From contig SMSO01000014.1 in the NCBI GenBank assembly GCA_004764695.1, forward strand, positions 2,679,148 to 2,743,147: 64,000 nt of DNA, in the 5' to 3' direction. Both the position numbers and the translations under genes were made by a program. Of the stretch, positions 38,007-48,490 are shown in pieces; position 1 is the stretch's first letter, and the number at the start of each line of letters is the position of its first letter. The DNA comes from Schizochytrium sp. TIO01. Taxonomy: Eukaryota; Sar; Bigyra; Thraustochytrida; Thraustochytriidae. The notes beneath the pieces were generated by a model. It saw only the letters and a list, made by a program, of their open reading frames with translations, searched no databases and was not told where the DNA came from.

Positions 38007-39140
38007 TCAATCATCTTCATCTTGTGGCAAAATCTGGCTTGACCGCCGCTTTGTTTTTTCTAGTCGTGAGCCATTGTGAGAAAGTGGGAGCCCGGGGATA
38101 GCCTTGCTAAGACTTTCTTCCGCAATGAGCTGATTTTGAGACTTGAAGCGATGTTTGAGAATCAGAAGGCCGAGCACAATCAATGCGATCAGTGTACAGC
38201 CTACGGCGATTGAAATGATAATAATAACCCAACCTGGAAGACCAGAGGTTAGTGCAGCTGACCCTGTGGGTGCTGAAGTAACTTTTAATTGTAGTGTTGC
38301 ACCAAGATCATCAACATACTCGTTAATAAAATCTTCATAGGCTGAAATTCGGACATAAACTCCGGGGTAACCGGCTTCTGCACAGCCAGCACCAAATGAG
38401 GTTATACCAATTTGAATACTTTCAACATATCCTTCATAAAACATTGGTCCACCACTATCGCCTTGACAACTATCTTCTGTGCCACTCGTGTTCCCAGCAC
38501 AAATCATGTAAGTTGCCTCGAAAAGAACTCCGTAGCTAGTAGAGGAACCACAATAGTCGTCAGAAATAATCTCAATGTCAGCCTCTCTCAAGTTGTCTCG
38601 CTCGGCGTACGTGCCTGCAACACCTTCTTCGAGGACTCCCCAGCCTGCGATAACAACATCGATGCCTGCAATTTCAAGCTCGGATGAAGAATTCCCCAGG
38701 TTTAGTTGGATAGGACTTATATCATAAACGGGTGAGGCCAGTCGAAGCAATGCAATATCATTGGCGTGACTCGTGGATGCATCGTAGTCAGGATGGACGA
38801 TAATTTCATCAATAAGGAAGAGTTCCCCATGGGAACGAGAGACATTTCCAATTCTGACCGAAGCAACATTCGAGATGCAATGTGCTGCTGTAAGAACGAA
38901 ATAAGGCGCAATGAGACTTCCTCCACAAAGGAAACCAGTACCAGACTCTTCTTGCATCAAAGCGGCCATGAACTCGCGTCCATCCTGCGTTGAGAGGTGC
39001 CCTCCAACAATATGAGTGATCACCTGAACAGAGTTCGTCGTTGCATTGGCTGCACTGTCCGCAGAAGTTGCAAGAACAGTGTTCTCGGACCCTATCAAGA
39101 CAAGAGCCGCGAGGCTTACCAGCATCCAAACGTCCATCAT
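38007..39140 (-). CDS. trypsin-like S1 serine protease with C-terminal transmembrane anchor
   Basis: 377 residues. A hydrophobic N-terminal signal (residues 4-24, LVSLAALVLIG) is followed by a short prodomain and mature N-terminus IVGG at 44-47. The catalytic triad is complete: His87 (TAAHC), Asp128 (NDIALL) and Ser229 (GDSGGP). Asp223, six residues before Ser229 in EDSCQGDSGG, is the S1 specificity residue, so cleavage after Lys/Arg is expected. After the protease domain comes a linker and a ~27-residue hydrophobic helix (about 303-331, GWVIIIISIAVGCTLIALIVLG), then a basic/Ser-rich cytoplasmic tail of ~45 residues ending QDEDD. So it is predicted to be a type I membrane protease facing the outside or a vacuole/ER lumen. 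The residue before IVGG is His, not Arg/Lys, so activation by trypsin-like self-cleavage is unlikely. Confidence 0.93.
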   Translation of the reverse strand: MMDVWMLVSLAALVLIGSENTVLATSADSAANATTNSVQVITHIVGGHLSTQDGREFMAALMQEESGTGFLCGGSLIAPYFVLTAAHCISNVASVRIGNVSRSHGELFLIDEIIVHPDYDASTSHANDIALLRLASPVYDISPIQLNLGNSSSELEIAGIDVVIAGWGVLEEGVAGTYAERDNLREADIEIISDDYCGSSTSYGVLFEATYMICAGNTSGTEDSCQGDSGGPMFYEGYVESIQIGITSFGAGCAEAGYPGVYVRISAYEDFINEYVDDLGATLQLKVTSAPTGSAALTSGLPGWVIIIISIAVGCTLIALIVLGLLILKHRFKSQNQLIAEESLSKAIPGLPLSHNGSRLEKTKRRSSQILPQDEDD

Positions 39141-40632
39141 GGATGTCCAACGTCACAACCCGACCCCATTCGGAAATGCTAGCCTTAATTCTCTGAGTGA
39201 CACGCGACCGCTGCCAAGAGTTTCTCGTTTTATCTCAGAATCCGCCATCTTGCCGTGCTTTCCTCGCACTTTACTTCTCTACTACTATACAAGTTACTAG
39301 TACCAGCTAACTCCTTTCAAGTCCTCTATTCTTTCAGTGTAAGACCGACGCATTCTCAAACTATACAAAACCTGCGCATTAAAGTACAACTTATCATATA
39401 GCAAAATGAGACGTGGTGTCTAATACTCCGGTGCTGGTAATAAGGTTTTTAGGATGGGAAGAAAAGTGCGAGATCTCTTACGAATCAGCGCTGATTGAGA
39501 TCCTTGATAGGAGACGCATGAGCTTATTGCTGTTCTTCCGTGCTTGGCCCACTTGGTAGGTACGATGCCAGACTCCTGCTGGAAGCATTACATATTTTCT
39601 GATTAGCCGCAGCTTGTGGGGTCTTGATATTTCATCCTTGCAGAATCCTTTGATCAGAATCCTTTGACAAGAGTACTGGTATCACTTACTAATACTTCTT
39701 AGGTAAGTGTAAGGCCATGAAAATGTTGTGGTGTTAAAAATTAACTGACATATTGCTGTAGTTCGTGTTAAGACTTCAAGTTGATTTGCGCCATGCATAT
39801 TTTACGGTGAAGCCTGAGCCTATCGAGTGTGCTGATCATGTATCTGTGTGTTTACAAAATTTTCCGAATGTTAAGAAGGTTTCGACGGTATGAACTTATG
39901 AATAGCTGTAGGAGAAAAAAAGTTGACTCACAAGTGCTAAGTTCAAGAAATAATGGTTTACTGGTGGCGATACTAGTCTTTCTTAGCAGCTTTAGTGCAA
40001 ACTACCAAGCATTGCAATGCTTGCCCCAAAGGTGTACGGAAAGTTGATTTATCAGTGCACATGAAGAGCTTCACTCAAGACCTGCTACGAGATATGGGAT
40101 GTGAAGATTAGTCAACAATTGTCCTTGTCCATACTTGGTAGATTTTTAGGAGCGGCCAGCTGCTGCAATGGATATGGTAAAGTTGAAATCTTCCATACCA
40201 TAACAATGGATAGATATGCTCGAGGTATGGATTGTGACGACGATAGTAACACGAAGAGGGAAACATTTCTGCTTAATGGATTCTTCCTTAGGTCTGCCTG
40301 GTACTTGGGGCGCTCACGGTTCTCTTAAGTGCTGGTGGATTCACCACAGTACACGAAGAAGACCTTCGCTTAAGACTTGCTACAAGATATGAGAGATGTA
40401 AAGGTTTGTTAAACATTTTTTCTTGTCTATACTTGAGGAATTTTAGGAGCGGCTAACTGCTGCAATAGACATGGTAAAGTCAATTTTCTTCATGTCATGC
40501 CGGGATTCATACAAATATGCTCGAAGTAGGGATTGGACGTGATGATAATACGAAGAAGGAAACATCTCTGCTCAATGGATTACGGCTGCCTGGTGCTTGG
40601 GGCGCTCCCGGTTCTCCAAAATGCTAGTGAAG
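39141..40632. other. intergenic with an imperfect ~290-bp tandem duplication
   Basis: 1.5 kb between two minus-strand genes. The left part is the protease promoter; the right part holds the duplication described separately. No gene seen. Confidence 0.45.
40055..40628. repeat. imperfect tandem duplication, period about 292-295 bp, two copies
   Basis: Copy 1 about 40055-40335 and copy 2 about 40349-40628. Shared landmarks: CTGCTAC.AGATATG (40082 and 40377), TTTTAGGAGCGGC (40143 and 40440), TGCTGCAAT.GA.ATGGTAAAGT (40161 and 40457), ATATGCTCGA, GGAAACAT.TCTGCT.AATGGAT, and CTTGGGGCGCTC.CGGTTCTC (40304 and 40596). Divergence is roughly 20-25% by eye with small indels. Copy 2 ends within five bases of the stop codon of the neighbouring oxidoreductase gene. 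Confidence 0.85.
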
Positions 40633-41823
40633 TTAAAAATTAGCCATGGTGTCACGTACATCTTCAATAAACTTTTGCCGTGAAGACAAGTCCTGGTAGT
40701 CCATGTTATAAAGACCGATCCAAGTCAAGGTGCACGTGTCAGCCATGAGCGATACGAAGGCTCGAGAGATCATGCTACGGCCATTGTCACCAGCAAGAAA
40801 TACAATGTGTTGAGGTGAACCATATGTTGTAACACAAGCCACTTTTTTAATGTTTGATAGATTTGGCAAAAGTCCAAGATCTCTCAATTTAAGCTGATCT
40901 GCAGCTTCAGGCTCTAAATGGGGAAGGCGGAAAGCTGTGTGCAAAATCCATTGAGGTGAAGGTCATGTGAGTGGGGTCTGTTCGTATAACTTGGCTATTT
41001 ACGTTTAAAGTTTTCACTTACCAACACCAGGCAAAAAGACACGGTCAAAGAATCCCTTTAGAATAGCTGGAACATTAAACCTACTCAGTCAAATTTCACA
41101 CAATTGTGGGATAGAAAATTATCCAAAAGTCTGGGGTTAGACATTTCTCTTTTCCAGTCTTCCAATATTGATCTTTCCCTGTAAAATGAAACTTACCACC
41201 ATGTAGGGTACACAAGGACAAGGGCATCTGCACGCTTTAGTCTTTCAACAATTGGTGCTACATCGCTTGAAGGTGTAGGATAGACTGTCGTGTACTCCTT
41301 TCTTTCGTCAGCGGTGAGGCACGGCTGAAAAGCGTTTCCTTTGCCATCCACATCGTAAAGCTTCAGAACATCTACTTCATGGCCAGCGCGCTCTAAACCT
41401 TCGGTCGCTGCTTGCGCAAGCGCTGCTGAGTAAGAATCTTGAACAGGGTGTGCATGTCTATAAATGCAAATGCATTCGTTTTATAATGTGCATCATAGAT
41501 CACAAGAATCCAGGTTCCCATTTCTTTCTGGTTAGTCTGGTATATAAAACTTAAAGTCAGGCATGAGCTAGGACCACTTCGCGCATCAGCCAAATATGCA
41601 TTTGCATACTCTCTCAGCGTGTATGTTTTCCAAAACAAGGTGCACAGCAAGAGTTGGTGGGTTGACTTTACCCTGCAAAGAGTTGAACGACATTGCCCAA
41701 AGTAGGTCCCGTCCAAGCAGCTACTTACACAAGAAGGACTCGCTTGACACCCTGAGAGGATGCCGGTCCTGGCACAAAGCCCTTGCTTAGCCGATTGGCC
41801 TGAGTTTGAAACCACGCGATCAT
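40633..41823 (-). CDS. NAD(P)H:quinone oxidoreductase-type flavodoxin-fold protein; four exons
   Basis: Minus-strand exons 41729-41823, 41197-41457, 41022-41080 and 40633-40934 join to 717 bases (238 residues). All three introns (271, 116 and 87 bases) start GTAAGT and end AG, and the junction codons rebuild conserved sequence: VLLVHAHPVQDSYSAAL (first junction), VLVYPTWWFNVPAILKGFFDRV (second) and LPGVAFRLP (third). These are the diagnostic blocks of the NQO1/2, MdaB, flavodoxin-like fold family (FMN/FAD phosphate loop, and W-W-F-x-x-P-A-x-L-K-G active-site segment). A later VTTYGSP matches the flavin-contact loop. Likely role: two-electron reduction of quinones or related compounds with NAD(P)H. 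The ATG at 41821-41823 has upstream stops in frame. The N-terminal ~25 residues (MIAWFQTQANRLSKG) could be a targeting sequence. Confidence 0.88.
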
Positions 41824-43152
41824 TCTTAGTATAGTTGAGGGTTTGCTTCGTTTTGTGGCGCAATCTCATTTTCACATCATCATCTGCTTGAACTTTCCAT
41901 TTTTTATCTTTAGCTAAAAGAATGAGAAGAAAATGATTACCTAAGGAAATAGGTATTACTACTACGTACTTTCCTCTGATGTCACGGACAAAACAAAGTA
42001 AACAAATCGAAGGAATGAGATACTATCTCAGCAACGAAGCATCTTATCTGAGGCAAAAGGTCATTCAAGCACAAGAGTGTTTGGCGTTATCCGCACTTCA
42101 TCTAATCGCATAATTTTTTCAATCACTAGTCTTTAAGGCAAGTATCTACCATCCATCGCAAGAGATCTCTCCTTCCCCTTACGCTCGTCGATTCCCACTC
42201 GCGAGACAAACTATATATGTGCCACCCGTCTTTTAGTCTGTGCAAGATGATACCAAATCGGCTGTCAAGCTCTCAGCAGCTTTTGGCTTTCCGACACCTA
42301 ATCAAATCCACAAGCACTTCAAAGACACATCTTGGATGAAGTTCCCCTGTATCTAAATTTGAGCTCAATAAATCAGACAAGCAGCACGCCGTTTCCCGTT
42401 GGCTGCGCTTCTCGCGAAGACGGAGACCTAATTCTATTGTGCATCTTAGAATGTGATTTGATTAAGCGAAGAGGAGAGAATCATGAAGAAAAGTATTTAT
42501 TCTATTCTATTTTCTACTCCTAAGACTTTATACTATGTGACTCTAGAAGAGAAGAAGAAAATCTTTCTTGAGGAATACTATATTCTTATTGAGCTAAATA
42601 GCGCTCAGCAAACCAAGAAAGAACCACGCGCTTCTCGAGTTTGAACTCTGGCGGCCGTCGGCTCGGTCTCCCGGCGTACCTGCTTGTGACGGCACTAGTC
42701 CTCTCTGCAAAGAGAGCTTTCTTCCTATACGCGCGGTCGGCTGTTCCATTTCCGCTGGTGCGCGGGGTTCTGCCGGATCTGGCAGCAGAGGGCTTCGCCA
42801 AGAAGTTCCCAGGCTAGTTTCCTGAGAGGAGGTGGCAGAAACAGAGAGACGATCTTCGCAACTACGGAGGAGGAGAGTGTCGCACAGATTTTGATGGGAA
42901 CAAACTTGTCCAAATAGGAAAGTTTGTGGAGCAGTTTTTTGAGTGGTAAGGGTTGATTTCTTCCCTTCAAGACCGTACGGCAGAACTTTATTGAGAACTT
43001 TACTAGAGAACCCCTTAGAGCTTTCTGGGATTCTTTACTTCAAAGCTGAGACTCGTACGCTACCGAGATTGTATCAACTGTTTGGTATTGAGCTGAGACG
43101 AGACTTTGATTTATCTCATCCGAAGCAATTGTTGAACTTGGTCTATTTGTGA
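41824..43152. promoter_or_regulatory. divergent intergenic region, oxidoreductase (-) / WDR26-like (+)
   Basis: Holds both promoters and probably the 5' exon of the WDR26-like gene. A GTAAGG donor-like site at about 42948 followed by an AG at about 43159 could bound an intron in its leader. No independent gene seen. Confidence 0.4.
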
Positions 43153-45531
43153 AGACCAGCCATTCTCGTCGCGGGCGGGCACCTGTGCTTGCTCGCTCGT
43201 CTGGCAAAAATTGCGCGCTCATCAGGAAAGCGCGGCAGACAAGGCGCTTCTGGGCAGAGCGCTTTGGCAAGGCCGAATAAAAAACAGCGCCAACGGAAAC
43301 AATCATCTAGATCGTCTCGGGCTGGAGAACCTCATAGCTCATCGGCAAGTAGGAGTGTCACTGGAAAAGCATCAAGTGAAAGCAGCCGAGGGAGCATTAG
43401 TGGCAGCCGTGGCACCAATAGAAGCAGTAACAGTAGCAACAGCGGCAGCTCCGAGGACAGAAAATTTGCTGGCAGCCCAAAGAATCAAGGCATAGTTGAT
43501 AGCTCTAAAGGAGTGTCTAGTAAAAGTAGTCAACATAAGACCAAGTCAACAAGTGTGCCAGCCTTGCAAGAGACTGCACCTGGAAAGGAAAGAAAACCCT
43601 CGAGACGTAGCTTAAAGAGGAAAATGCAGAACGAAATGGCTGAGAATGGCAAGAGCAAAAAGATTAGCAAGCTGCATTCACGCAAGAAGGTTAATGGTAA
43701 CGCTGGTAATGGTGTTGCTGAAGATGCCTTGCTGACAACCCCGTTGAGCGGATTCACCGTGAATCGTGGTGAAATGATTCGCATCATGCTACAATCCCTG
43801 CGTGACCTCGGCATGGATAGCACAGCAACAACCCTCGAAAAGGAATCTGGCATTTCCGAAGAAAACACTGAGCTAGCTACTGTTGAGAAACTCATCTTGG
43901 TTGGAAAATGGAAAGATGCAGGACAACGATTAATAGAGACATTAAGCAAATCCACGGCGCAAAACATGCGGAAAGATTTCGATAGGGTTGTACGGCGATG
44001 CCAAGTGCTGCTGGCACAGGAGAAGTTTTATGAACTAATTCTTCGCGGACAATTTGCTGCAAGCTTGGAATGCTTACGCGACGAAATCTCCCCCATATTT
44101 GATCGCAAAGATACAGCACGGTATGCAAATCTTATTTTATGTGAAGACCTGGATGCTGTGCATAAAATTCTTGGTAGAACAGCTGAAACTGAAGTTGAAC
44201 ACCGGGCGAAAGTTGTAGAGCGTCTTCGTGAACTATTACCACAATCGTTAGTCTTACCTCGTCAGCGTTTACTAACTTTAGTAGATTATGGTTTACAAGA
44301 ACAACTACGACAGCTGTTCCCCCCCGGCTCTTCAAAAAAAGTTCAGAGTGATATATCTCGCATGCCACTTGCGTACGATTTGTCAGAAGCCCCTGCTGAT
44401 GTCAATCGTGTTCCTACACGAGTTATTCAGCGAATTGTCGTGCATGGGACTAATTGTCAGATTTGGTCAGTTCAGTTTAGCCATGATGGTTTATATATAG
44501 CTTGTGGAGGGACAGATCGTTGTGTAAGAGTTTATTCAGTTCGTGGGAATACGAAGAAGGACCCAGCGGAACGCAAACAAGGCGTAGGCATGCAAAACGG
44601 CGGATCAGATGCTCTCACTCTACATCCATATGTTGTACTTCATGGTGGCCCCGTGACTCGCTTGGCCTGGAGTCCAGATGACACATGGCTAGCTGCGGGT
44701 GATGACAAGGGACACATACTATTGTGGGATGGCCTGCGTGGTAATGCACCAAATTCAGCTCCAGCTTTTGTTTTTCGAAACTTTCGGAAACGAGTAACTG
44801 GCCTTTGTTGGGTGGGAAATACAAATTCCCGCCTTTTAGCGAGTAGCATAGACATTGGAATTGTTCTTTATGACACAATTGATGGCGCGATATTGGCACA
44901 ATGGGGAGGATATCCAGTGTATGATTTTGTCTTTTCGAACGCACAAAAGCTCTTGGTTGCTGCTTGTGGCGGAACTAAAGAATGCCAAGGTCATCACAAA
45001 GATAACTTTAACAGTCGACGGATGCGAGTCTTCTCAGTGGAGACCAATGAAACAGGACGGAAATTTCGATTGCGCGATTTTTCAGATGCGTGCAAAGCGA
45101 ATAGCTTTGGGTCGAGCAAGGACTGTGATGTTGTAGTGAGTATGACACTTTCTCGCGATGAGGAGACTCTTGTGACTACTTTCGAAAACAGCAACCTTAC
45201 AGAATGGAGCATGAAAACTGGAATGCCGCAAAGGACATACATTGGGGCAGACTGTGGTAATGCCACAATGCGGTCGTCGCTGGGCGGTTTTTGTGAAAAC
45301 CTGCTTGCGACGGGCACAATCGATGGTCAAATTTGCATCTGGGACCGTGCTCGCCCTGCTCCTACTTTCGCATCTTTTGAAGACACAAAAGATATCCCAC
45401 CATTGCTCACATTGGGCAATGAACACGTGCAGCCTGTGAATTCAGTCGCTTGGTCTCCTGTGGATCCGTCTCTACTTGTTTCGGTTAGTGATGATGGTTT
45501 AGTATTGCTGTGGTCATGGGCTAGAGAGTGA
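43153..45531 (+). CDS. WDR26: WDR26 / GID7 homologue (LisH-CTLH-WD40 subunit of the CTLH/GID ubiquitin ligase); true start unresolved
   Basis: The open frame runs from just after a stop at 43150-43152 to TGA at 45529-45531. The first in-frame ATG is at 43624 (635 residues), yet the 470 bases before it code for a coherent Ser/Arg/Lys-rich segment, so an upstream exon probably supplies the start. Counting from the ATG, there is a LisH (EMIRIMLQSLRDLGMDSTATTLEKESGI), a CTLH region (VEKLILVGKWKDAGQRL; FYELILRGQFAASLECLRDEI) and then a seven-bladed WD40 propeller with repeats such as WSVQFSHDGLYIACGGTD, LAWSPDDTWLAAGDDKG and a final VNSVAWSPVDPSLLVSVSDDGLVLLW. This order and spacing are those of WDR26/GID7, a subunit that dimerises and recruits substrates to the CTLH E3 complex. 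Divergent with the oxidoreductase. Confidence 0.88.
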   Translation, partial: RPAILVAGGHLCLLARLAKIARSSGKRGRQGASGQSALARPNKKQRQRKQSSRSSRAGEPHSSSASRSVTGKASSESSRGSISGSRGTNRSSNSSNSGSSEDRKFAGSPKNQGIVDSSKGVSSKSSQHKTKSTSVPALQETAPGKERKPSRRSLKRKMQNEMAENGKSKKISKLHSRKKVNGNAGNGVAEDALLTTPLSGFTVNRGEMIRIMLQSLRDLGMDSTATTLEKESGISEENTELATVEKLILVGKWKDAGQRLIETLSKSTAQNMRKDFDRVVRRCQVLLAQEKFYELILRGQFAASLECLRDEISPIFDRKDTARYANLILCEDLDAVHKILGRTAETEVEHRAKVVERLRELLPQSLVLPRQRLLTLVDYGLQEQLRQLFPPGSSKKVQSDISRMPLAYDLSEAPADVNRVPTRVIQRIVVHGTNCQIWSVQFSHDGLYIACGGTDRCVRVYSVRGNTKKDPAERKQGVGMQNGGSDALTLHPYVVLHGGPVTRLAWSPDDTWLAAGDDKGHILLWDGLRGNAPNSAPAFVFRNFRKRVTGLCWVGNTNSRLLASSIDIGIVLYDTIDGAILAQWGGYPVYDFVFSNAQKLLVAACGGTKECQGHHKDNFNSRRMRVFSVETNETGRKFRLRDFSDACKANSFGSSKDCDVVVSMTLSRDEETLVTTFENSNLTEWSMKTGMPQRTYIGADCGNATMRSSLGGFCENLLATGTIDGQICIWDRARPAPTFASFEDTKDIPPLLTLGNEHVQPVNSVAWSPVDPSLLVSVSDDGLVLLWSWARE

Positions 45532-46613
45532 TGTTTGTGTCATGTTAGGTATAAAACGAATTTTTAATTAAAATCAAGCTTGATGTTTTCAAGATATTTT
45601 TCCTTTGAATGAGGTGGTCGGATAGACGAGCAATCAAAAGGAATAAACTAGATAAATTTTTGAGATTGAGTATAAGCAATAGAACGGCATTTCCTTTTTT
45701 CCCTTCTTGTACCTTGACTTCATTTGTTTACTTTTAATTTATAAACAGATATACAAGGGAGCGCGAAATTGAAATGGATGAATGTGACATGGTGCTTCTT
45801 GTGGTTGTCGTATTCTTAAAGCTGTGTGTTTGTTTTGTCTTTCCGCCGTCGACTGGGCGGAATATACGAGCAGTATTTTTTGAATGCTCTATACCTTCAC
45901 AATCCCCCTTTCTCTGCCCTCCTGGGTCCTCCCGGAATGTTTGTCTTAATGTACCCTACCTGGCGAATATGCACGTCAGGCCCAGGAAATGTTCCACCCT
46001 TCATCTACACAACTACGACAACGACAAGCACTTATTTTAAATGAGCAGAAAAACTGCCTGAGCAAAACTTTCAGATGGAAATCGTTTAAAAGAATTCTCG
46101 ACGACGATGTAGCCGCCTGCCTAAATAGTTTCTAAACAGTCATGCCGCCCCCGGCAGTATGTTTTGCCTGTTGCGGAATGAACTTGGACGCACCAAAAAT
46201 AAGGGACACTCTATAAGATCCAAGAATCCCTCTCGATCTTGCTCGGAGCGCTGCGACGGAAACTCTACGAGCAGATAATTTGCAACTTACTAGCGACGGT
46301 GAGTCTTCCAACTTTCTATCCAGCATGTGGTGCCGTCTTGTGGCATGTGCTGCAGTCTCTCTCTTTAGGCTGCACTGCGTTACACACAAAGGGAAGTACG
46401 ATTTCGTACACGTGCGACCCGCGCGTGCAAAACCTGCACTTTTGATTTGGAGACATGCGATCTTCTTTTCATGTGATTACTATCTCGACCAGACAGCAAC
46501 GGGAGCTACCTCGTGTTAAAATTCATCACTGCAACCCTCTTCAATGGGTACCTTCAAGATTGTAGAGGTTTGGCTCAGCTTGGATGCAAATGACAACTAG
46601 ACCAAGGCCAGCT

Positions 46614-46666
46614 GGGAGCTGGGAGCTGGGAGCTGGCTGCCTGGCTGCCTGGCTGCCTGGCTGCCG
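46614..46666. repeat. GGGAGCT x3 followed by GGCTGCCT x4
   Basis: Three 7-base units at 46614-46634 run directly into four 8-base units at 46635-46666: two different short tandem repeats with a shared AGCTGG/GGCTG junction. Confidence 0.85.
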
Positions 46667-46928
46667 GCCATAAACTGCAGAATAATCTGCGAATGTCCAT
46701 ATGATCTGAACATTGGCTTGGCTTGAAGCGAAGAAGCTGGGTGGTAGACGTTGTCCATGTTTTCAGGGTGCATACTGATGCACTCAAAATGCAGCGTTAT
46801 GACGGCAGTGCACACCCCCTATTACCAAGTTTATGACCTTTTAATTATTCATTTATTATTATACTTAAAGAAACATATTTGAATTAAAAATTTATTTTAA
46901 AATGTTGTTTTATTTATTTGATTTAAAT

Positions 46929-46932
<4 letters not shown>

Positions 46933-46959
<27 letters not shown>
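46933..46959. repeat. poly(A), 27 bases
   Basis: Uninterrupted A run in an AT-rich stretch. It could mark the end of a retrotransposed sequence, but no coding remnant or target-site duplication is apparent. Confidence 0.9.
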
Positions 46960-46960
<1 letters not shown>

Positions 46961-47183
46961 CTTTTCGAAATGACGCGAATGATATTTAAACAAAATACAA
47001 ATATTCTGTTTGGGTGAAAAATCTTAGTGAGACTTTCTCATTTGCCACAGGAATTCGTAAAAAGGCGCTTAAAACGCATGGGCGAATGCTGCACACAGGC
47101 ACCTACCTGCCTATGAGCGAGGCCGCTAGACGTTGACCATGCGATCTATGGCGACACGTAGGCAGGCACCTGGGTCCTTTCTG

Positions 47184-47213
47184 TTTGTTGTTGTTGTTGT
47201 TGTTGTTGTTGTT
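47184..47213. repeat. (TTG)n microsatellite
   Basis: About nine TTG units. Confidence 0.9.
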
Positions 47214-47485
47214 ATTTTTGAAGTTTCGTCTCCCTTCTTGAATTAACAAAACATTCAATTTGGGAGCTCGTTTTCAGGAACTACGATGCTTTTTACTCTC
47301 AAGATGCAAACAACTCGCAAAGCGATGGTTAGTTCCGCACGAAAGGAATTACACTCGAAATGCTATCTTTGTAATCCCAGCGATGAAAGACTTTCGACCA
47401 GTGGCGATTGCGCTCACCGGAAACCCGGAGCTCGGCGCCGCCGCGACAGCGAAGCCTCTGCGCGCGAGAGAGCCAGGCCCCAGTT

Positions 47486-47486
<1 letters not shown>

Positions 47487-47516
<30 letters not shown>

Positions 47517-47517
47517 G
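47487..47517. repeat. (CTGC)n microsatellite
   Basis: About seven CTGC units within a GC-rich patch. Confidence 0.9.
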
Positions 47518-47571
47518 CAGTGCAACCCCGCCGGTTTGCTCAGCGCCGGGACGAAATAGTTCGTCTCCATC

Positions 47572-47573
<2 letters not shown>

Positions 47574-47605
<32 letters not shown>
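47574..47605. repeat. (CCG)n microsatellite
   Basis: About ten CCG triplets; reads as polyalanine or polyproline in chance open frames. Confidence 0.9.
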
Positions 47606-47606
<1 letters not shown>

Positions 47607-47885
47607 TCGTGACGATCGATCAAAGTGCCCTCCATGGCCGTCATGGCCGCCATCATCAGCGTCGCCGCCAGGATTCAAACCGTGGAGGCTCTGGCGGTTC
47701 AACGGGATGGGATCTTCCTTCGCCTTCGAGCAAGCAGCCCGGCGCTGCCGTCGAGCAGCAGCGGCAGCGGCAGCTCAGGCAGAGGCCGCGGATGACGGCG
47801 GTGATAGAGTTACCGCTTCGAGCGATTCGGGTCCGTGTTGAAGCTAATTCTGTGCTGCCGCCTCAGGTCCACACGCCTCGAAGAG

Positions 47886-47922
47886 ATGCGATGCGATGCG
47901 ATGCGATGCGAAGAGATGCGAT
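47886..47922. repeat. (GATGC)n pentanucleotide repeat
   Basis: Seven GATGC/GAGATGC units with one interruption. Confidence 0.85.
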
Positions 47923-48289
47923 GCTTCTCCTCGACGGCGGAAGATCCTGGCGGCTGAGGTGCTGTGGTCTTCGTTGGAGTTGAGTTTGAGTTTGGGTTTG
48001 AGTTTGGGTTCGAGTTGGAGTTGGAGACGGAGCTCGGGCTCCTCGTCTGAGATTTCTGGCGACCATCGCCAGAGATTCCCGCGGACCTCTCGCTCCTGGT
48101 CCAAGCTCGCTGCCGGCCCATCCTCAGGTTCTTGCGCTCGAAGACGAGGGTTCTCGAGGTTCCCTCTGCAGAAGCGCTCCGGAGCGCGCGATCGATGGCG
48201 AAGAAGACGAAGAAGAAGAAGAAGAAGTCCTTTTGAAGCGGCTTTCTCTTCGAAACCTCTTCGAATCCCCGCGCGATTTCAAATCATCC

Positions 48290-48430
48290 AAGTAACTCTG
48301 AATTTCGAATTTTGAATTTCGAATTTCGAATTTCGAATTTTGAATTTCGAATTTTGAACTTTGAATTTTGAACTTTGAATTTTGAACTTTGAACTTTGAA
48401 CTTTGGCCTTTGACCTTTGAAACTTGAAAG
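48290..48430. repeat. heptanucleotide array, GAATTTY grading into GAACTTT
   Basis: About 19 units of 7 bases. Left units read GAATTTC/GAATTTT, right units GAACTTT, then GGCCTTT, GACCTTT and CTTGAAA, so variants are ordered along the array. A short relative (CTTGAAA x3) is at 48858-48880. Confidence 0.9.
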
Positions 48431-48445
48431 TCGAGGACACTTTCT

Positions 48446-48490
48446 CTTCTTGTTCTTGTTCTTGTTCTTGTTCTTGTTCTTGTTCTTGTC
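48446..48490. repeat. (TTCTTG)n hexanucleotide repeat
   Basis: About seven TTCTTG units. Confidence 0.9.

Noticed and set aside
47408-48121. Several open frames of 100-190 residues with polyalanine and Arg/Asp repeats
   Set aside because: Built on CTGC, CCG, GATGC and related repeats in GC-rich DNA; open in four frames at once, which argues against coding.
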